64,000 nucleotides of DNA. It comes from Ketobacter sp963922875. Lineage in GTDB: Bacteria > Pseudomonadota > Gammaproteobacteria > Pseudomonadales > Ketobacteraceae. Of this stretch, positions 8,177 to 17,287 are shown in pieces. Positions within the stretch are counted from its first letter, which is position 1; each line of letters opens with the position of its first letter. A model generated the notes under the pieces. It was not told where the DNA came from, made no database searches, and worked only from the letters and a program-made list of their open reading frames with translations. The stretch spans positions 202,137 through 266,136 of the forward strand of contig CAWUJH010000008.1 of the NCBI GenBank assembly GCA_963922875.1. Direction: 5' to 3'. A program made the position numbers and the translations under genes.

Positions 8177-9054
8177 TTATATAATCTGCCACCAGTTTTT
8201 TTTAAATAGGTGATCGCCTGATTACTCAATTTTGTAGCTGGTATCGACGACCGGCGTATAAAATACTGATAAAAAATCCGAAAAACCAGCGACAATGATT
8301 TAGAATCTACTGCTATCTTGATAGTCCAAACAAAATTATTAAACATAAGATAATATAATGGTAGATATTTTCTATTCATTATCATCCGATTTAGAAGTAA
8401 CTGCCCTAAAACATCATTTTTTGTCATTCGACCACCAGGATCCTTTTTATGCAAAACTTCAACCGATGGAAAATATTTCATAATGTACCCATGATTTATA
8501 ACCCTATAGCTCAAATCAACTTCCTCATGGGCATACAAACCGAACTCTTCCGGATAATAGCCTACCTCATTCAGAACAGATTTCCGTATCGCGTGACCTG
8601 CACCAATAAAGTAACCAATGTCAAACTCTTCATTCTGTTGAGACTCAATATTTTGGCCTGGAAACTCATATTTCAATACCTTTTTGGTTTGAAAGTTAGT
8701 AATCTTGAACTGTATAATACCTAGGTCGTAATTTTCAAAAAAAACCTGTTTTACTTTAGCTATTGGATCGTTCGAATTAAAAACAGCATCATCGTCGATT
8801 ACGACAACAATATCGGATTCACTTCTACGTAAGCCAACGTTTTTTCCCATTGCTGCGCCAATATTAGTTTCGTTTTTAATTACGACAAGTTGTTCACTTT
8901 CAAATTGACTCAAAACTTTTTGAGTATTATCAGTTGAAGCATTATCAATCACATAGATAATTTTAAACCCTGTACAATATGTAAATACATTATGTAGAGT
9001 TTCCCTTAAAACCGCAGCTCTATTATAGGTTGCGATTACTATATCGACATCCAT
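8173..9054 (-). CDS. Glycosyltransferase family 2
   Basis: A 293-residue inverting GT-A glycosyltransferase. It begins with VDIVIATYNRAAVLRETL, the canonical GT2 start. IDDDA at about 86-90 is the metal-binding DxD motif, and GAGHAIRKSVLNEVGYYPE followed by HEEVDLSYR is the acceptor/catalytic-base block. The length is typical for rhamnosyl- or galactosyl-type transferases, but the donor cannot be predicted. It lies eight bases after a GT4 gene and overlaps the sulfotransferase start by four bases, so translation of these genes is probably coupled. Confidence 0.9.
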   Translation of the reverse strand: MDVDIVIATYNRAAVLRETLHNVFTYCTGFKIIYVIDNASTDNTQKVLSQFESEQLVVIKNETNIGAAMGKNVGLRRSESDIVVVIDDDAVFNSNDPIAKVKQVFFENYDLGIIQFKITNFQTKKVLKYEFPGQNIESQQNEEFDIGYFIGAGHAIRKSVLNEVGYYPEEFGLYAHEEVDLSYRVINHGYIMKYFPSVEVLHKKDPGGRMTKNDVLGQLLLNRMIMNRKYLPLYYLMFNNFVWTIKIAVDSKSLSLVFRIFYQYFIRRSSIPATKLSNQAITYLKKTGGRLYK

Positions 9055-9062
9055 TTAAACGA

Positions 9063-10244
9063 TCACCATTTTAACAAATAAGCCTCAAAACTTCTGTAAT
9101 GCCCTTCAAGACTAAATTTCATCGCGTTTTTAAAGGCAAGTTCAACCTTTCTATACTTGGGTTTTTCTAGAGTTGAAATTATTTTTTTTGATAAACATTC
9201 ACTATCACCCACCGGACATAACTCACCAGCTTCACCATGTGAAAGCAAAACTCCCGGTCCGCTCGGACAATCTGTAGATACTATAGGTATATTCAAGTAG
9301 GCAGATTCTATTAGAACGTGTCCTGGATCTTCCCAAAGTGACGTAGACACAAACAGATCAACCTTACTTAAATATTTGTATGGATTTTTTACGAATCCAT
9401 ACAGCTTGACATTGGCTTCTAATGAATTGTCTCTAATTATTTTCTGGAGCTCATTCCTCAGCTCTCCCTCACCAAGAATTGCCAACCTAATCGAAATCGA
9501 ATTACTAGCTATTTTAATAGCTCGAATTAAAGTGTTATAGTCCTTTTGTTTGGTCAATCGACCTATAGCTAAGACCGAATACGATTCGTCGGAAAAAAGC
9601 CAATCATCAATAACCGGTTCAGATCCCAACGCAAGCATGCCTGGATCAACTATAGGGTTATTGATGACAATTAGTTTTTCTTTATCGAGTTTAGTATTCT
9701 CGATCAACAGCCTTTTTGTAGACTCAGTCATGCAGACAATTAGATCTGCACGACCGTATAACAGATTCCATAATTTTTTCCTGATTGCATCCTCCAACCT
9801 CATCCATAGAGGATAATCACTATCGTGTTTACCAAGAAATTTTGGAAATCCTTGTATACTAATGATTAGCTTTGGAGGAAAACGAAATAAAAGAGTGCAA
9901 ACTATGACGGGTAACACAACCAAGTTAGCAACAATAAGATCCGGTTTTCTTTTACGTATGTATTGGTACATCTGTAAAATTCCACTTAGAGCAACCAATA
10001 TCATGTAAATTCGTGAACCTAGAGGTGACGTACTGTATATATTAGGAAAATACTTTTTTAAACGAAAGTCATACACAGAAATACCAGCTTTTTTGATCTC
10101 CTGCTCGTATCCATCCCACTCTGAATGATTCTTAATGAGCGCTACGCTGTGATTGCCGTATTGCACGAATGATTTAGCGCTATTTATGACTGCCTTAATA
10201 GTTCCGACATGACCTACATAAGGGCTCCAAAATACAACCTTCAT
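9063..10244 (-). CDS. Glycosyltransferase family 4 (copy A)
   Basis: A 393-residue GT-B fold, retaining glycosyltransferase. The C-terminal Glycos_transf_1 domain shows VLAIGRLTKQKDYNTLIRAI, KLYGFVKNPYKYLSKVDLFV and the EX7E-like segment EDPGHVLIES, followed by IVSTDCPSGPGVLL and HGEAGELCPVG. The N-terminal half has a hydrophobic stretch near residues 80-120 that may associate with the membrane. It belongs to a group of three similar GT4 proteins in this cluster (also 10271-11395 and 12048-13190). All three share the NPYK(Y/F) segment and the SGP or TGP motif, so they look like diverged tandem duplicates. Sugar specificity is unknown. Confidence 0.9.
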   Translation of the reverse strand: MKVVFWSPYVGHVGTIKAVINSAKSFVQYGNHSVALIKNHSEWDGYEQEIKKAGISVYDFRLKKYFPNIYSTSPLGSRIYMILVALSGILQMYQYIRKRKPDLIVANLVVLPVIVCTLLFRFPPKLIISIQGFPKFLGKHDSDYPLWMRLEDAIRKKLWNLLYGRADLIVCMTESTKRLLIENTKLDKEKLIVINNPIVDPGMLALGSEPVIDDWLFSDESYSVLAIGRLTKQKDYNTLIRAIKIASNSISIRLAILGEGELRNELQKIIRDNSLEANVKLYGFVKNPYKYLSKVDLFVSTSLWEDPGHVLIESAYLNIPIVSTDCPSGPGVLLSHGEAGELCPVGDSECLSKKIISTLEKPKYRKVELAFKNAMKFSLEGHYRSFEAYLLKW

Positions 10245-10270
10245 TACACAAACAACCTTTTTTACTTCTG

Positions 10271-11395
10271 CTAGGAATTGATGGCAATCTCGAATTTATT
10301 TACTGTACTTAGCTCTGAAAATCTCATTATATTGTCAGCGGCATGACGGGTACGTTTAGTCGCAGAAACCGGATCAGAAAGAACTTCTACTATTGCTTCG
10401 GACATAGATCTACTATCAGAAACATCCACAAGCAAACCACCTTTACCACTTAGGAGAATTTCATCAGGACCACTTTTACATTTCGTGGAAATACACGGCA
10501 AACATAAATATATCGCTTCAATTAGAACATTTGGTAAACCTTCGTAAACAGAACTTAGAACGAATACCTGACTCTCCCTCATAAATTTATATGGATTTTC
10601 TACAAATCCAGGAAGATAAACATCTTTTTCGATACCCAATTTTTTGATGTAACTCTCGAGCTCTGCTCTTTGATCTCCATCACCAATAATAACTAACCTA
10701 GCGTCTATTCTACGTTTAACCTGAGAAAAAGCTCTTAGAAGAGTGAAATAATCTTTCTGAAAAGACAGTCTGCCAATAGATAACACACACGGTCGAGTAT
10801 CTTTTAAAAACCATGTTTCGGAAATGACTTCACTTTTTAAATTATCCACTCGTTCATTTATAGTTGGATTATAAACAGCAATAACTTCTCGCCCAATAAA
10901 CTCAGAGAGATCTTTTGCAGTCTCTTGAGAATTAGATATCACTACATCGGCATATCTATATAACAATTTGACTAATAAGGGAATAATGTGGCTTTTTACA
11001 CCCTTCCTATAAGTGTATTCAGAAAGGTGATTTCTCTCAGAGTTAATAAATCTAATATTCCGTTTAAAGGGCTTTAGACAAATGGAAACCAGCATCGAGA
11101 CAACGTTGACATAGTATTGGCAACTTATGAAATATACGTTTTCGTAACAAGCTGCGAGCTTCCACAACAACCTAAACTGTTTTAGGATTTGACTAGATGC
11201 TGAGCCAGCCCCGAACTCTACTAGTTCAATTCCGATTAAGCCTACTTCCGCTCTATAATGCTGGGTCGCTACTGTGGTAAGAAGCATCACATTGTAGCCT
11301 TTTGATTTAAGACCTTTTGCTAAAGTAATATTAGTACGCTCGACACCTCCGTCAGAAAAGTACGGATGGTAAAAAATAACTATGTTATTATTCAT
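10271..11395 (-). CDS. Glycosyltransferase family 4 (copy B)
   Basis: A GT-B glycosyltransferase of about 374 residues. HPYFSDGGVERTNITLAKGL at the N terminus is the glycine-rich acceptor-side motif of WbpY/PimB-like GT4 enzymes. The C-terminal domain has VLSIGRLSFQKDYFTLLRAF, LPGFVENPYKFM and the catalytic EGLPNVLIEA (EX7E). The frame opens with TTG at 11398 directly behind the methyltransferase stop, but the ATG one codon later (11395) is the natural start. Gene spacing here is only a few bases, so it is co-transcribed with the methyltransferase upstream and copy A downstream. Donor sugar not predictable. Confidence 0.9.
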   Translation of the reverse strand: MNNNIVIFYHPYFSDGGVERTNITLAKGLKSKGYNVMLLTTVATQHYRAEVGLIGIELVEFGAGSASSQILKQFRLLWKLAACYENVYFISCQYYVNVVSMLVSICLKPFKRNIRFINSERNHLSEYTYRKGVKSHIIPLLVKLLYRYADVVISNSQETAKDLSEFIGREVIAVYNPTINERVDNLKSEVISETWFLKDTRPCVLSIGRLSFQKDYFTLLRAFSQVKRRIDARLVIIGDGDQRAELESYIKKLGIEKDVYLPGFVENPYKFMRESQVFVLSSVYEGLPNVLIEAIYLCLPCISTKCKSGPDEILLSGKGGLLVDVSDSRSMSEAIVEVLSDPVSATKRTRHAADNIMRFSELSTVNKFEIAINS

Positions 11396-11398
11396 CAA

Positions 11399-12010
11399 TT
11401 AGGACTTTTTTGTGAAAACACCTATGACAGATCTGGTTAAATTTTTTTCACCTAGCACGGGTAAAATTAGTCGGGATAACAATTTAAATCGCATGTTGAC
11501 AGCATAGTCTCCAAAATGGATATCCCGGGTTTTAAGTTTAACATTGTGCTTTTCAGCATAATGTCTATAAAAGTCGTTAATCTCATCATAACTCATCAGC
11601 CAACGATGCCTATCGAGACGATTCTCAATTTCAAAAGAATACTTCGAACCCAATGAATTTTTTGTTAAAAAATCAAATTTATGCGAAATATCGTACACGT
11701 TGGGCAAAGAGATTACTAAGTGTTTGTCTGCAATATTGATCAACTTATCGACCAACGCATATGGATCATCCACATGCTCAATCACATCCAGTGCTATCAC
11801 ACACTCGAATGTTTTCCCGAAATTATAGTGAAGCGCATCTCCAACAAAATTGACCGAGCCGCTCTCATTTTGCACCAAATCATTACCGTAATAAGACACT
11901 ACTTTTGGTAACACAGCCTTTGCCTCACAGCCTCGACAACCAATATCCAACACTTCTGAAATACTAAGCTCATTTAGGATTTCACTAGCAGCCATAATTC
12001 TAAAGTTCAT
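11399..12010 (-). CDS. Class I SAM-dependent methyltransferase
   Basis: A 203-residue Rossmann-fold methyltransferase. The SAM-binding motif I is EVLDIGCRG (about 19-27), and the motif II/acidic loop is near YYGNDL. IALDVIEHVDDP is the post-motif II signature seen in methyltransferase domain families 11 and 23. LVISLPNVYD corresponds to motif III/IV. Lying among glycosyltransferases it may methylate a sugar hydroxyl or a nucleotide sugar, but small-molecule methylation unrelated to the glycan cannot be excluded. It abuts the next GT4 gene with no spare bases, which argues for a shared pathway. Confidence 0.85.
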   Translation of the reverse strand: MNFRIMAASEILNELSISEVLDIGCRGCEAKAVLPKVVSYYGNDLVQNESGSVNFVGDALHYNFGKTFECVIALDVIEHVDDPYALVDKLINIADKHLVISLPNVYDISHKFDFLTKNSLGSKYSFEIENRLDRHRWLMSYDEINDFYRHYAEKHNVKLKTRDIHFGDYAVNMRFKLLSRLILPVLGEKNLTRSVIGVFTKKS

Positions 12011-12047
12011 TTCAAAAACACTCCAAATACTTAAAATCTATATCAGG

Positions 12048-13190
12048 TTATAGACCACCAAAAAGCCGATCTAGCATGGTTAAATACTGTGTTTCTATGA
12101 TGGAAACGTTATACCTCTGAATGTGGTTCGCCGCATTAATCTTATAGTTTTCAGCCAATCTTGAATCTAACAAAACAGACAACATTCCCTGCGCTAAACT
12201 TTTAACATCATCACACTGACACAACACCCCTGCGCGCCCAAAATCTAAAACTTCTTTAGGTCCAGTTTTGCAGTCAGTAGAAACGGTTGCTAGGCCACAG
12301 GCCATTGCTTCAACAAGGGAATTCGGCATACCTTCATATTTCGAACTTAATACAAATAAATCTGATTTTGACATATATTTATAGGGATTTTTTCGATAGC
12401 CTAGTAAATGAACAAAATTAGAAATATGCAAATCGTCGACTAGTTTAAGCAACTTTTCCCTTTCATGGCCTTCTCCTAGAATCACCAAATCACATAATCG
12501 ATACCTTAGGACAATATGAAATGACTTTATTAGTAACTCAAAGTTTTTCTGCTGAACTAAGCGACCAACTGCAATAACGATGGGTCTTTTTTTTTGTAAA
12601 AATAACTTCTCATTCACTGATCCTAAGGATTTCCTATTTATTTCCTTAAAATCAACCGGGTTATTGATAACGTCGATTTTACGTTCCAATATCGGCTCGT
12701 AATCCCACGCTAACTCCACAGAATTTGCGATCACAATATCCGAAAATCTATATGTGTATTTTTTTGCCAACTCTGATATTTTCCTGAGTCTAACCTTATC
12801 TACATCTGCAGAAGAGAAATGATTTGATAATCGAACAGCAATCGGTATCCGTAAAATATTAGCCAGCGCAATGGCAACAACATTAGATTGAAAAGAAACT
12901 AAAACACAATTGTATTTTATCCTCAAAATAAGGAGATATATTAAACCAAAAAGCACCATATTTATTGCGTCAATTATTCTTGGATTTATAAAAGGTAAAA
13001 CTACTTGAACTCCAACTTTTCTTTTCTCAACATCTGGTGCTAGTTTGTCAAACCAACCGCTTTGCTTTCTGCAATACATTAATATAACTCTATAGTCACG
13101 ATTAATCATCAGATTTGCAAAAATCGTAGCGTTCCTTTCTACGCCCCCGCTTTCGTAGGACGGAACAAAGAGCACTATACATTTACACAT
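12048..13190 (-). CDS. Glycosyltransferase family 4 (copy C)
   Basis: A 380-residue GT-B enzyme. The N terminus VLFVPSYESGGVERNATIFA has the glycine-rich GGVER motif. The C-terminal domain contains VIAVGRLVQQKNFELLIKSF, HLLGYRKNPYKYMSKSDLFV and EGMPNSLVEAMACGL (the EX7E catalytic region), then VSTDCKTGPKEVL. It closely resembles copy B in architecture and motifs, which suggests gene duplication followed by change of specificity. About 300 bases of AT-rich sequence without a gene lie upstream, so this may head its own transcript, although no promoter could be called with confidence. Confidence 0.9.
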   Translation of the reverse strand: MCKCIVLFVPSYESGGVERNATIFANLMINRDYRVILMYCRKQSGWFDKLAPDVEKRKVGVQVVLPFINPRIIDAINMVLFGLIYLLILRIKYNCVLVSFQSNVVAIALANILRIPIAVRLSNHFSSADVDKVRLRKISELAKKYTYRFSDIVIANSVELAWDYEPILERKIDVINNPVDFKEINRKSLGSVNEKLFLQKKRPIVIAVGRLVQQKNFELLIKSFHIVLRYRLCDLVILGEGHEREKLLKLVDDLHISNFVHLLGYRKNPYKYMSKSDLFVLSSKYEGMPNSLVEAMACGLATVSTDCKTGPKEVLDFGRAGVLCQCDDVKSLAQGMLSVLLDSRLAENYKINAANHIQRYNVSIIETQYLTMLDRLFGGL

Positions 13191-13486
13191 AGTTATATAA
13201 ACCTGTTAAAATCTTGTCTTAAAAAACTACTAATTACCTGCAAAAATTAATATCTGAATAATAATTCTTTGGAAGAAATCGATGTTATGAATTAGATCAT
13301 GTAATTTTATAGAAGTGAGAACTAACCGCAGCACTTATTTAATTTTGAATGATGACGCTTAGCTTACCGAATATTAATAGAGATTCACCGGAAAACTATC
13401 GATCACGGATGACTAGAAATCAAAATAATGTATTGCTAATACTAATTTATTTTCCAAATTTTCTAGAATAAATTGAAATATCCCTT
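13191..13486. other. AT-rich gene-free spacer
   Basis: Roughly 300 bases between the second sulfotransferase and GT4 copy C. No frame of useful length, no hairpin followed by a T-run and no clear sigma-70 pair were found on either strand. It may hold an internal promoter or the residue of a lost gene; nothing in it can be named. Confidence 0.4.
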
Positions 13487-14440
13487 CTAATTTTGAAAGT
13501 CTACGCACTCACGATAAAGTTCACGCTCAACTCCTTTTAGCTCTCTTAACAGTATATTCCGATCTTGCACACTTAACATACTCCTCTGCGTTTTATCAAT
13601 ATCGGGATTCATAAAAGCACCAATATTCTTGGAACTAACCCATTTTTTCTCGCCACATTTTCCTTCAATGGGCCTATGAGTCCCATCACAATTTAAAACA
13701 CTTTTCGACTTCAATCTATAGCTGTCTAAAGCACAACTTTCAAGCCCACAGAAATCGTGAAGAAACTTAGCAACCTTTTCAGGAGAACTCACCACATCGG
13801 AAAATTTAATGAAAATAACATTTTCCTTATTTAATTTAGATTCTAGCAACATTTTTTTCGCAATAATTCTATACCACTTCCCAGCAAGTTCAGGAGAACA
13901 CCCCCTTCGCATCCAACCATTACACACAGCCTCTGCGTCACGAATAACAAACACGATTCTATAATTTGGAAAAATGCTCTTTATAATTGTATTATATTTG
14001 AGCGAAACATTTCGCATTAGCAGTGAGTGAAGATTGTCGCGCGTCCAAGACGAAACCGACTTTGTGCAAATAGGTAATGTATTAAGTTCGTCATCATTAT
14101 ATCGTTCGTATTGGGTTTTCCAGGGTGAAAAATCATACGAATCACCACGTTTTGCAAAATCAATTATTCTTGAACCCATATACTTTTTTACTATATTCGG
14201 AGGAGAAATATGTAGGATAGCTGAAGCTTCAATTGCGTATTTCCATATCAATGGCAAATTAGTTCGTCGAATACTATATATTTCATTGAGTTCATATCCT
14301 GTCGTAAGAATCCCAGGATGGGAGGTTATAAGATTCCACGCAATATTTGTCCCTCCTCTGGCAAATCCACTTACTAGAATTAATTTTCTCTGAAAATTTA
14401 TACTGCAGCTATTGTTAGATAGCTTATTTAATTCATTCAT
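13487..14440 (-). CDS. Sulfotransferase family protein (second copy)
   Basis: A 317-residue protein with the sulfotransferase fold. The PAPS 5'-phosphosulfate loop is LVSGFARGGTNIAWN (about 22-36). The 3'-phosphate-binding region is IVFVIRDAEAVCNGWMRRG, with the usual R-D and the later basic residues. It differs from the first sulfotransferase: it lacks the CSCG motif and has GGTN in place of SGST, so it is not a recent duplicate and probably modifies another position or sugar. It lies 22 bases behind a GT4 gene. Sulfated glycan synthesis is the inferred role; the acceptor is unknown. Confidence 0.82.
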   Translation of the reverse strand: MNELNKLSNNSCSINFQRKLILVSGFARGGTNIAWNLITSHPGILTTGYELNEIYSIRRTNLPLIWKYAIEASAILHISPPNIVKKYMGSRIIDFAKRGDSYDFSPWKTQYERYNDDELNTLPICTKSVSSWTRDNLHSLLMRNVSLKYNTIIKSIFPNYRIVFVIRDAEAVCNGWMRRGCSPELAGKWYRIIAKKMLLESKLNKENVIFIKFSDVVSSPEKVAKFLHDFCGLESCALDSYRLKSKSVLNCDGTHRPIEGKCGEKKWVSSKNIGAFMNPDIDKTQRSMLSVQDRNILLRELKGVERELYRECVDFQN

Positions 14441-14462
14441 AAAGTAACAAGCATAATTTAAA

Positions 14463-15596
14463 TCATTTGCCTATATTAAAGATAAATTTTTTAATATTCT
14501 CAGCCCGGTTTAACCAACTATATTTTTGAACAGTACTATACGCACATTGAATTAAATTTGCGTTATCATTTGAAAAAGCAAATATTATTTTCTTTGCAAG
14601 ATCATTGGGATTATCCGGCTCAAACAATATCGAATTTTCCCCGTCCAGCAATATTTCCTGTACTGAATCTAATCGACTGGCAACTATAACCCTTCTTGAT
14701 GCCATATACTCAAACATTTTTAATGGAGAAGTATATAAGCTCATTACATCCTTTTTTGAGTTTGGCAAAACAAGAACTTGCGCCTGCGTTATATACTTGA
14801 AAAGCTCTGTTCTGTGTACATACTTTATGAATTCAATTCCACCGATAGACTCACTTTCTACATATTTTTTTAGTTCGTTCAGTCTACTTTCTGGACCACC
14901 AATAATTCTAAGAAAATAGCCTTCTAAATAACGCATAGAATCTATTAAAGTCTCTACACCTTTCCACTTTGATAGACTACCAAAGTACAAAATATTTTTA
15001 TTTTTCCCGGTTGCAGGTACTATATCCTGATACTCACAAATATTTACACCATCGTGCGCGGTAAATATTTTTTTGTTTGATATTCCAGCTCTAGAATATA
15101 ATCGTTTTTGATACTCATTTATTGGAATGACGCCATTAACAAACCTGCAGCAATTTGCAGCTTTATCACTAAAACTATGCGATTCATAAAAAATCATTCC
15201 AAGTCTTTTAAGAAAATAATCTGGAAGTGCAGTTATTACTTTCAGGACGGCTTCATCTCTTATATACAAAGTATTTTTCTTAGCAAACATCAAATAAAGC
15301 ATTAAAGACAATGAATAAGATACAGAGCAAATTCTTCTATATAAGACTGGAAAATACACATGCAGAAAATAAATATCTAAACAATAGATTCTTTTTATAT
15401 CAAAATTTTTATCAATTTTATACCATTCAAATGGATCAATATCAGCGTATTTATCATCAATTTTTTTGTTCGGTACTATCATTTTCACTTTCAGCCCCGC
15501 CCTCACGAAAGAGCTACACATTTGAAATGACTGATAGGTATTAGCACGATCTGAAGGAACTCTAGTATTCGCTATATAAAATATTGAATCAGCCAT
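14463..15596 (-). CDS. Glycosyltransferase family 4 (fourth, divergent)
   Basis: A 377-residue GT-B protein. Its N terminus SIFYIANTRVPSDRANTYQS resembles the acceptor domain of WlbH/WcaI-like enzymes and lacks the GGVER motif of copies B and C. The C-terminal domain shows ILYFGSLSKWKGVETLIDSM, YLRIIGG at low similarity, LPNSKKDVMSLYTSPLKMFEYMA with the catalytic Glu in FEYMA, and SILFEPDNPNDLA. It is clearly separate from the other three GT4 proteins. It is transcribed with the second sulfotransferase downstream. Donor and acceptor are unknown. Confidence 0.87.
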   Translation of the reverse strand: MADSIFYIANTRVPSDRANTYQSFQMCSSFVRAGLKVKMIVPNKKIDDKYADIDPFEWYKIDKNFDIKRIYCLDIYFLHVYFPVLYRRICSVSYSLSLMLYLMFAKKNTLYIRDEAVLKVITALPDYFLKRLGMIFYESHSFSDKAANCCRFVNGVIPINEYQKRLYSRAGISNKKIFTAHDGVNICEYQDIVPATGKNKNILYFGSLSKWKGVETLIDSMRYLEGYFLRIIGGPESRLNELKKYVESESIGGIEFIKYVHRTELFKYITQAQVLVLPNSKKDVMSLYTSPLKMFEYMASRRVIVASRLDSVQEILLDGENSILFEPDNPNDLAKKIIFAFSNDNANLIQCAYSTVQKYSWLNRAENIKKFIFNIGK

Positions 15597-15664
15597 TATA
15601 GAATTTTTTACCGAAAGAAATAAGAGGCTAGACTAGTATTAGCGCACGCTTTTAACACTAACGA

Positions 15665-16471
15665 CTATAACTTTATTATATATTTTTTATCTGGTTTTAT
15701 TTTACTTTTTTTCAAAGAATACTGATTGTTCTTAGAATCAAAAAATTCACGAAACGCCTTAGTTTCTCCAGGAAAATCCTTATGAAATAATTCATCAAAT
15801 ACAATCACTCCGCCTGGAGTAACATAATCCCATACACCCTCTAAGACGTCCATCGTTGACTCATATAAATCACAATCAACATGTACAAGAGAAAAACTGA
15901 TAGCGGGGTTACATTCAAGAAATTCCGGTATTGTTTGGCTAAACCAACCTTTAACCAAACTTACAGATTGAAATTCATTTACGAATTTTTTTAAATAAGA
16001 AGCCCCTAGTTCGTCTTTGAATCCTCCTTCTTTCATCTGAGCATTAGAGCCATTAATGCTGGAGTCATTGTTACTTAATTCGGGTAACCCTTCGAAAGAA
16101 TCAAATCCATATATTTTTCTTTTTTCTTTATTATCTAACCCTGATTCGATACAATTGAAGATCCTTGTAAAAGCCATTAAAGAAACTCCACCTGAAACAC
16201 CAAACTCTGCAATGTCACCTGGGACATCCTCAACTAAGTTTGCAATTTCTGAATAAAACATCATTTGCTTCCATTCGCGCTCTGATGCTGTAATCTCAAA
16301 CTGGTATAAGTTTCTAAATACATTAGACAATGTACCCTCTTCAAAACGAAAGCTTTCACTTCCATTCAGCCAAGCTGGAGTGGTGTAAGCATAGGGTTTC
16401 TTAATTGCATTATTTAACGCCTTCCCCCTAATTTTTGCTGATCGATACAATCTAGAAATTTGATAACTCAT
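15665..16471 (-). CDS. TylF/MycF-type sugar O-methyltransferase
   Basis: A 268-residue member of the TylF family (PF05711), metal-dependent SAM O-methyltransferases that methylate sugar hydroxyls in macrolides and in surface glycans. Motif I reads GDIAEFGVSGGVSLMAF. IYGFDSFEGLPE, VKGWFSQTIPEFL and HVDCDLYESTMDVLE contain the conserved acidic and metal-binding residues, and GGVIVFDELF follows. Its ATG overlaps the stop of the PhyH gene as ATGA, so the two are translationally coupled. I infer that it caps or decorates a sugar of this polysaccharide. Confidence 0.92.
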   Translation of the reverse strand: MSYQISRLYRSAKIRGKALNNAIKKPYAYTTPAWLNGSESFRFEEGTLSNVFRNLYQFEITASEREWKQMMFYSEIANLVEDVPGDIAEFGVSGGVSLMAFTRIFNCIESGLDNKEKRKIYGFDSFEGLPELSNNDSSINGSNAQMKEGGFKDELGASYLKKFVNEFQSVSLVKGWFSQTIPEFLECNPAISFSLVHVDCDLYESTMDVLEGVWDYVTPGGVIVFDELFHKDFPGETKAFREFFDSKNNQYSLKKSKIKPDKKYIIKL

Positions 16472-17274
16472 ACTTTGGATATCCTTGAAATATCAATTTT
16501 TAGTTTAGTGATGCTACAGGGAATAATTTTGTTAAAAAAACCACGAATACCTGCGAGCTCCATTGAGGAAATATGCTTTCTATATTTTGTATCCCTTTTC
16601 AACTCATCTTGGAAAACTATTTTTATTCCTATTCTTGGCTTATCTGTTTGATTTGGAAAAGCCCTATGGATTGCCAAAGAATCAAAAATCAAAGCATCCC
16701 CAGGATTTAGTGCTGCAATATAAAATTTAGAACCCATTTTTTCCAAACGTTCTATTTCACTTTCATTTATCTCAAGCTCTCTTTTATTTCTTACAGAATC
16801 ATGTGGAAGTAATTCGATAGTCTTATCTTTAGGAACTAATAATTGCAAGCAGCCATTTAACTCGCTCGTTTCCTCTAAAGCTATCCATATTGAAAACATA
16901 GTTTTTTCTGGATCAAAATCACTCCAAAATGCACCATCCTGATGCCAAGGAGTATCCTGACCCGTTGGAGCTTTGACTAAAACTTTTGAGTGTTCTACAA
17001 AAATCTTAGTCATAGCCCCCCCTAAAAGGCTGTTAATACCTTTAGAAAAAACCACATCCCGAATTACTTTTCTAGCAGACAAGTTATCATATATCGATAA
17101 CGTTATTTCTTTTCTTTTTGATGTTCCGTATTCACTTTCCGCTAGATGGGCTTTGGGCTTTATAGATGCCATTAACTGATCAATCTCATTTCTATCAAGA
17201 AAAGAATCAATTCTTGAAAATCCTTGACTGTTCAGCTGATCAATTACTCCCGGAATATTATTAAATCTAACCAT
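16468..17274 (-). CDS. Phytanoyl-CoA dioxygenase (PhyH) family oxygenase
   Basis: A non-haem Fe(II)/2-oxoglutarate oxygenase of about 268 residues. The iron triad is visible as WHQDGAF (His111, Asp113) and the distal His203 in AIHRAFPNQ, with the 2-oxoglutarate-binding Arg214 in DKPR. I chose the ATG at 17274: it is 13 bases behind the preceding stop with GGAT upstream. The longer frame to 17361 would bury 29 residues in the preceding gene. PhyH enzymes hydroxylate or halogenate small molecules, and members in glycan clusters may oxidise a sugar or an acyl substituent. It is coupled by ATGA to the TylF methyltransferase, so hydroxylation followed by O-methylation is an attractive but unproven idea. 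Confidence 0.87.
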   Translation of the reverse strand: MVRFNNIPGVIDQLNSQGFSRIDSFLDRNEIDQLMASIKPKAHLAESEYGTSKRKEITLSIYDNLSARKVIRDVVFSKGINSLLGGAMTKIFVEHSKVLVKAPTGQDTPWHQDGAFWSDFDPEKTMFSIWIALEETSELNGCLQLLVPKDKTIELLPHDSVRNKRELEINESEIERLEKMGSKFYIAALNPGDALIFDSLAIHRAFPNQTDKPRIGIKIVFQDELKRDTKYRKHISSMELAGIRGFFNKIIPCSITKLKIDISRISKV

Positions 17275-17287
17275 ATTTATATCCGAT

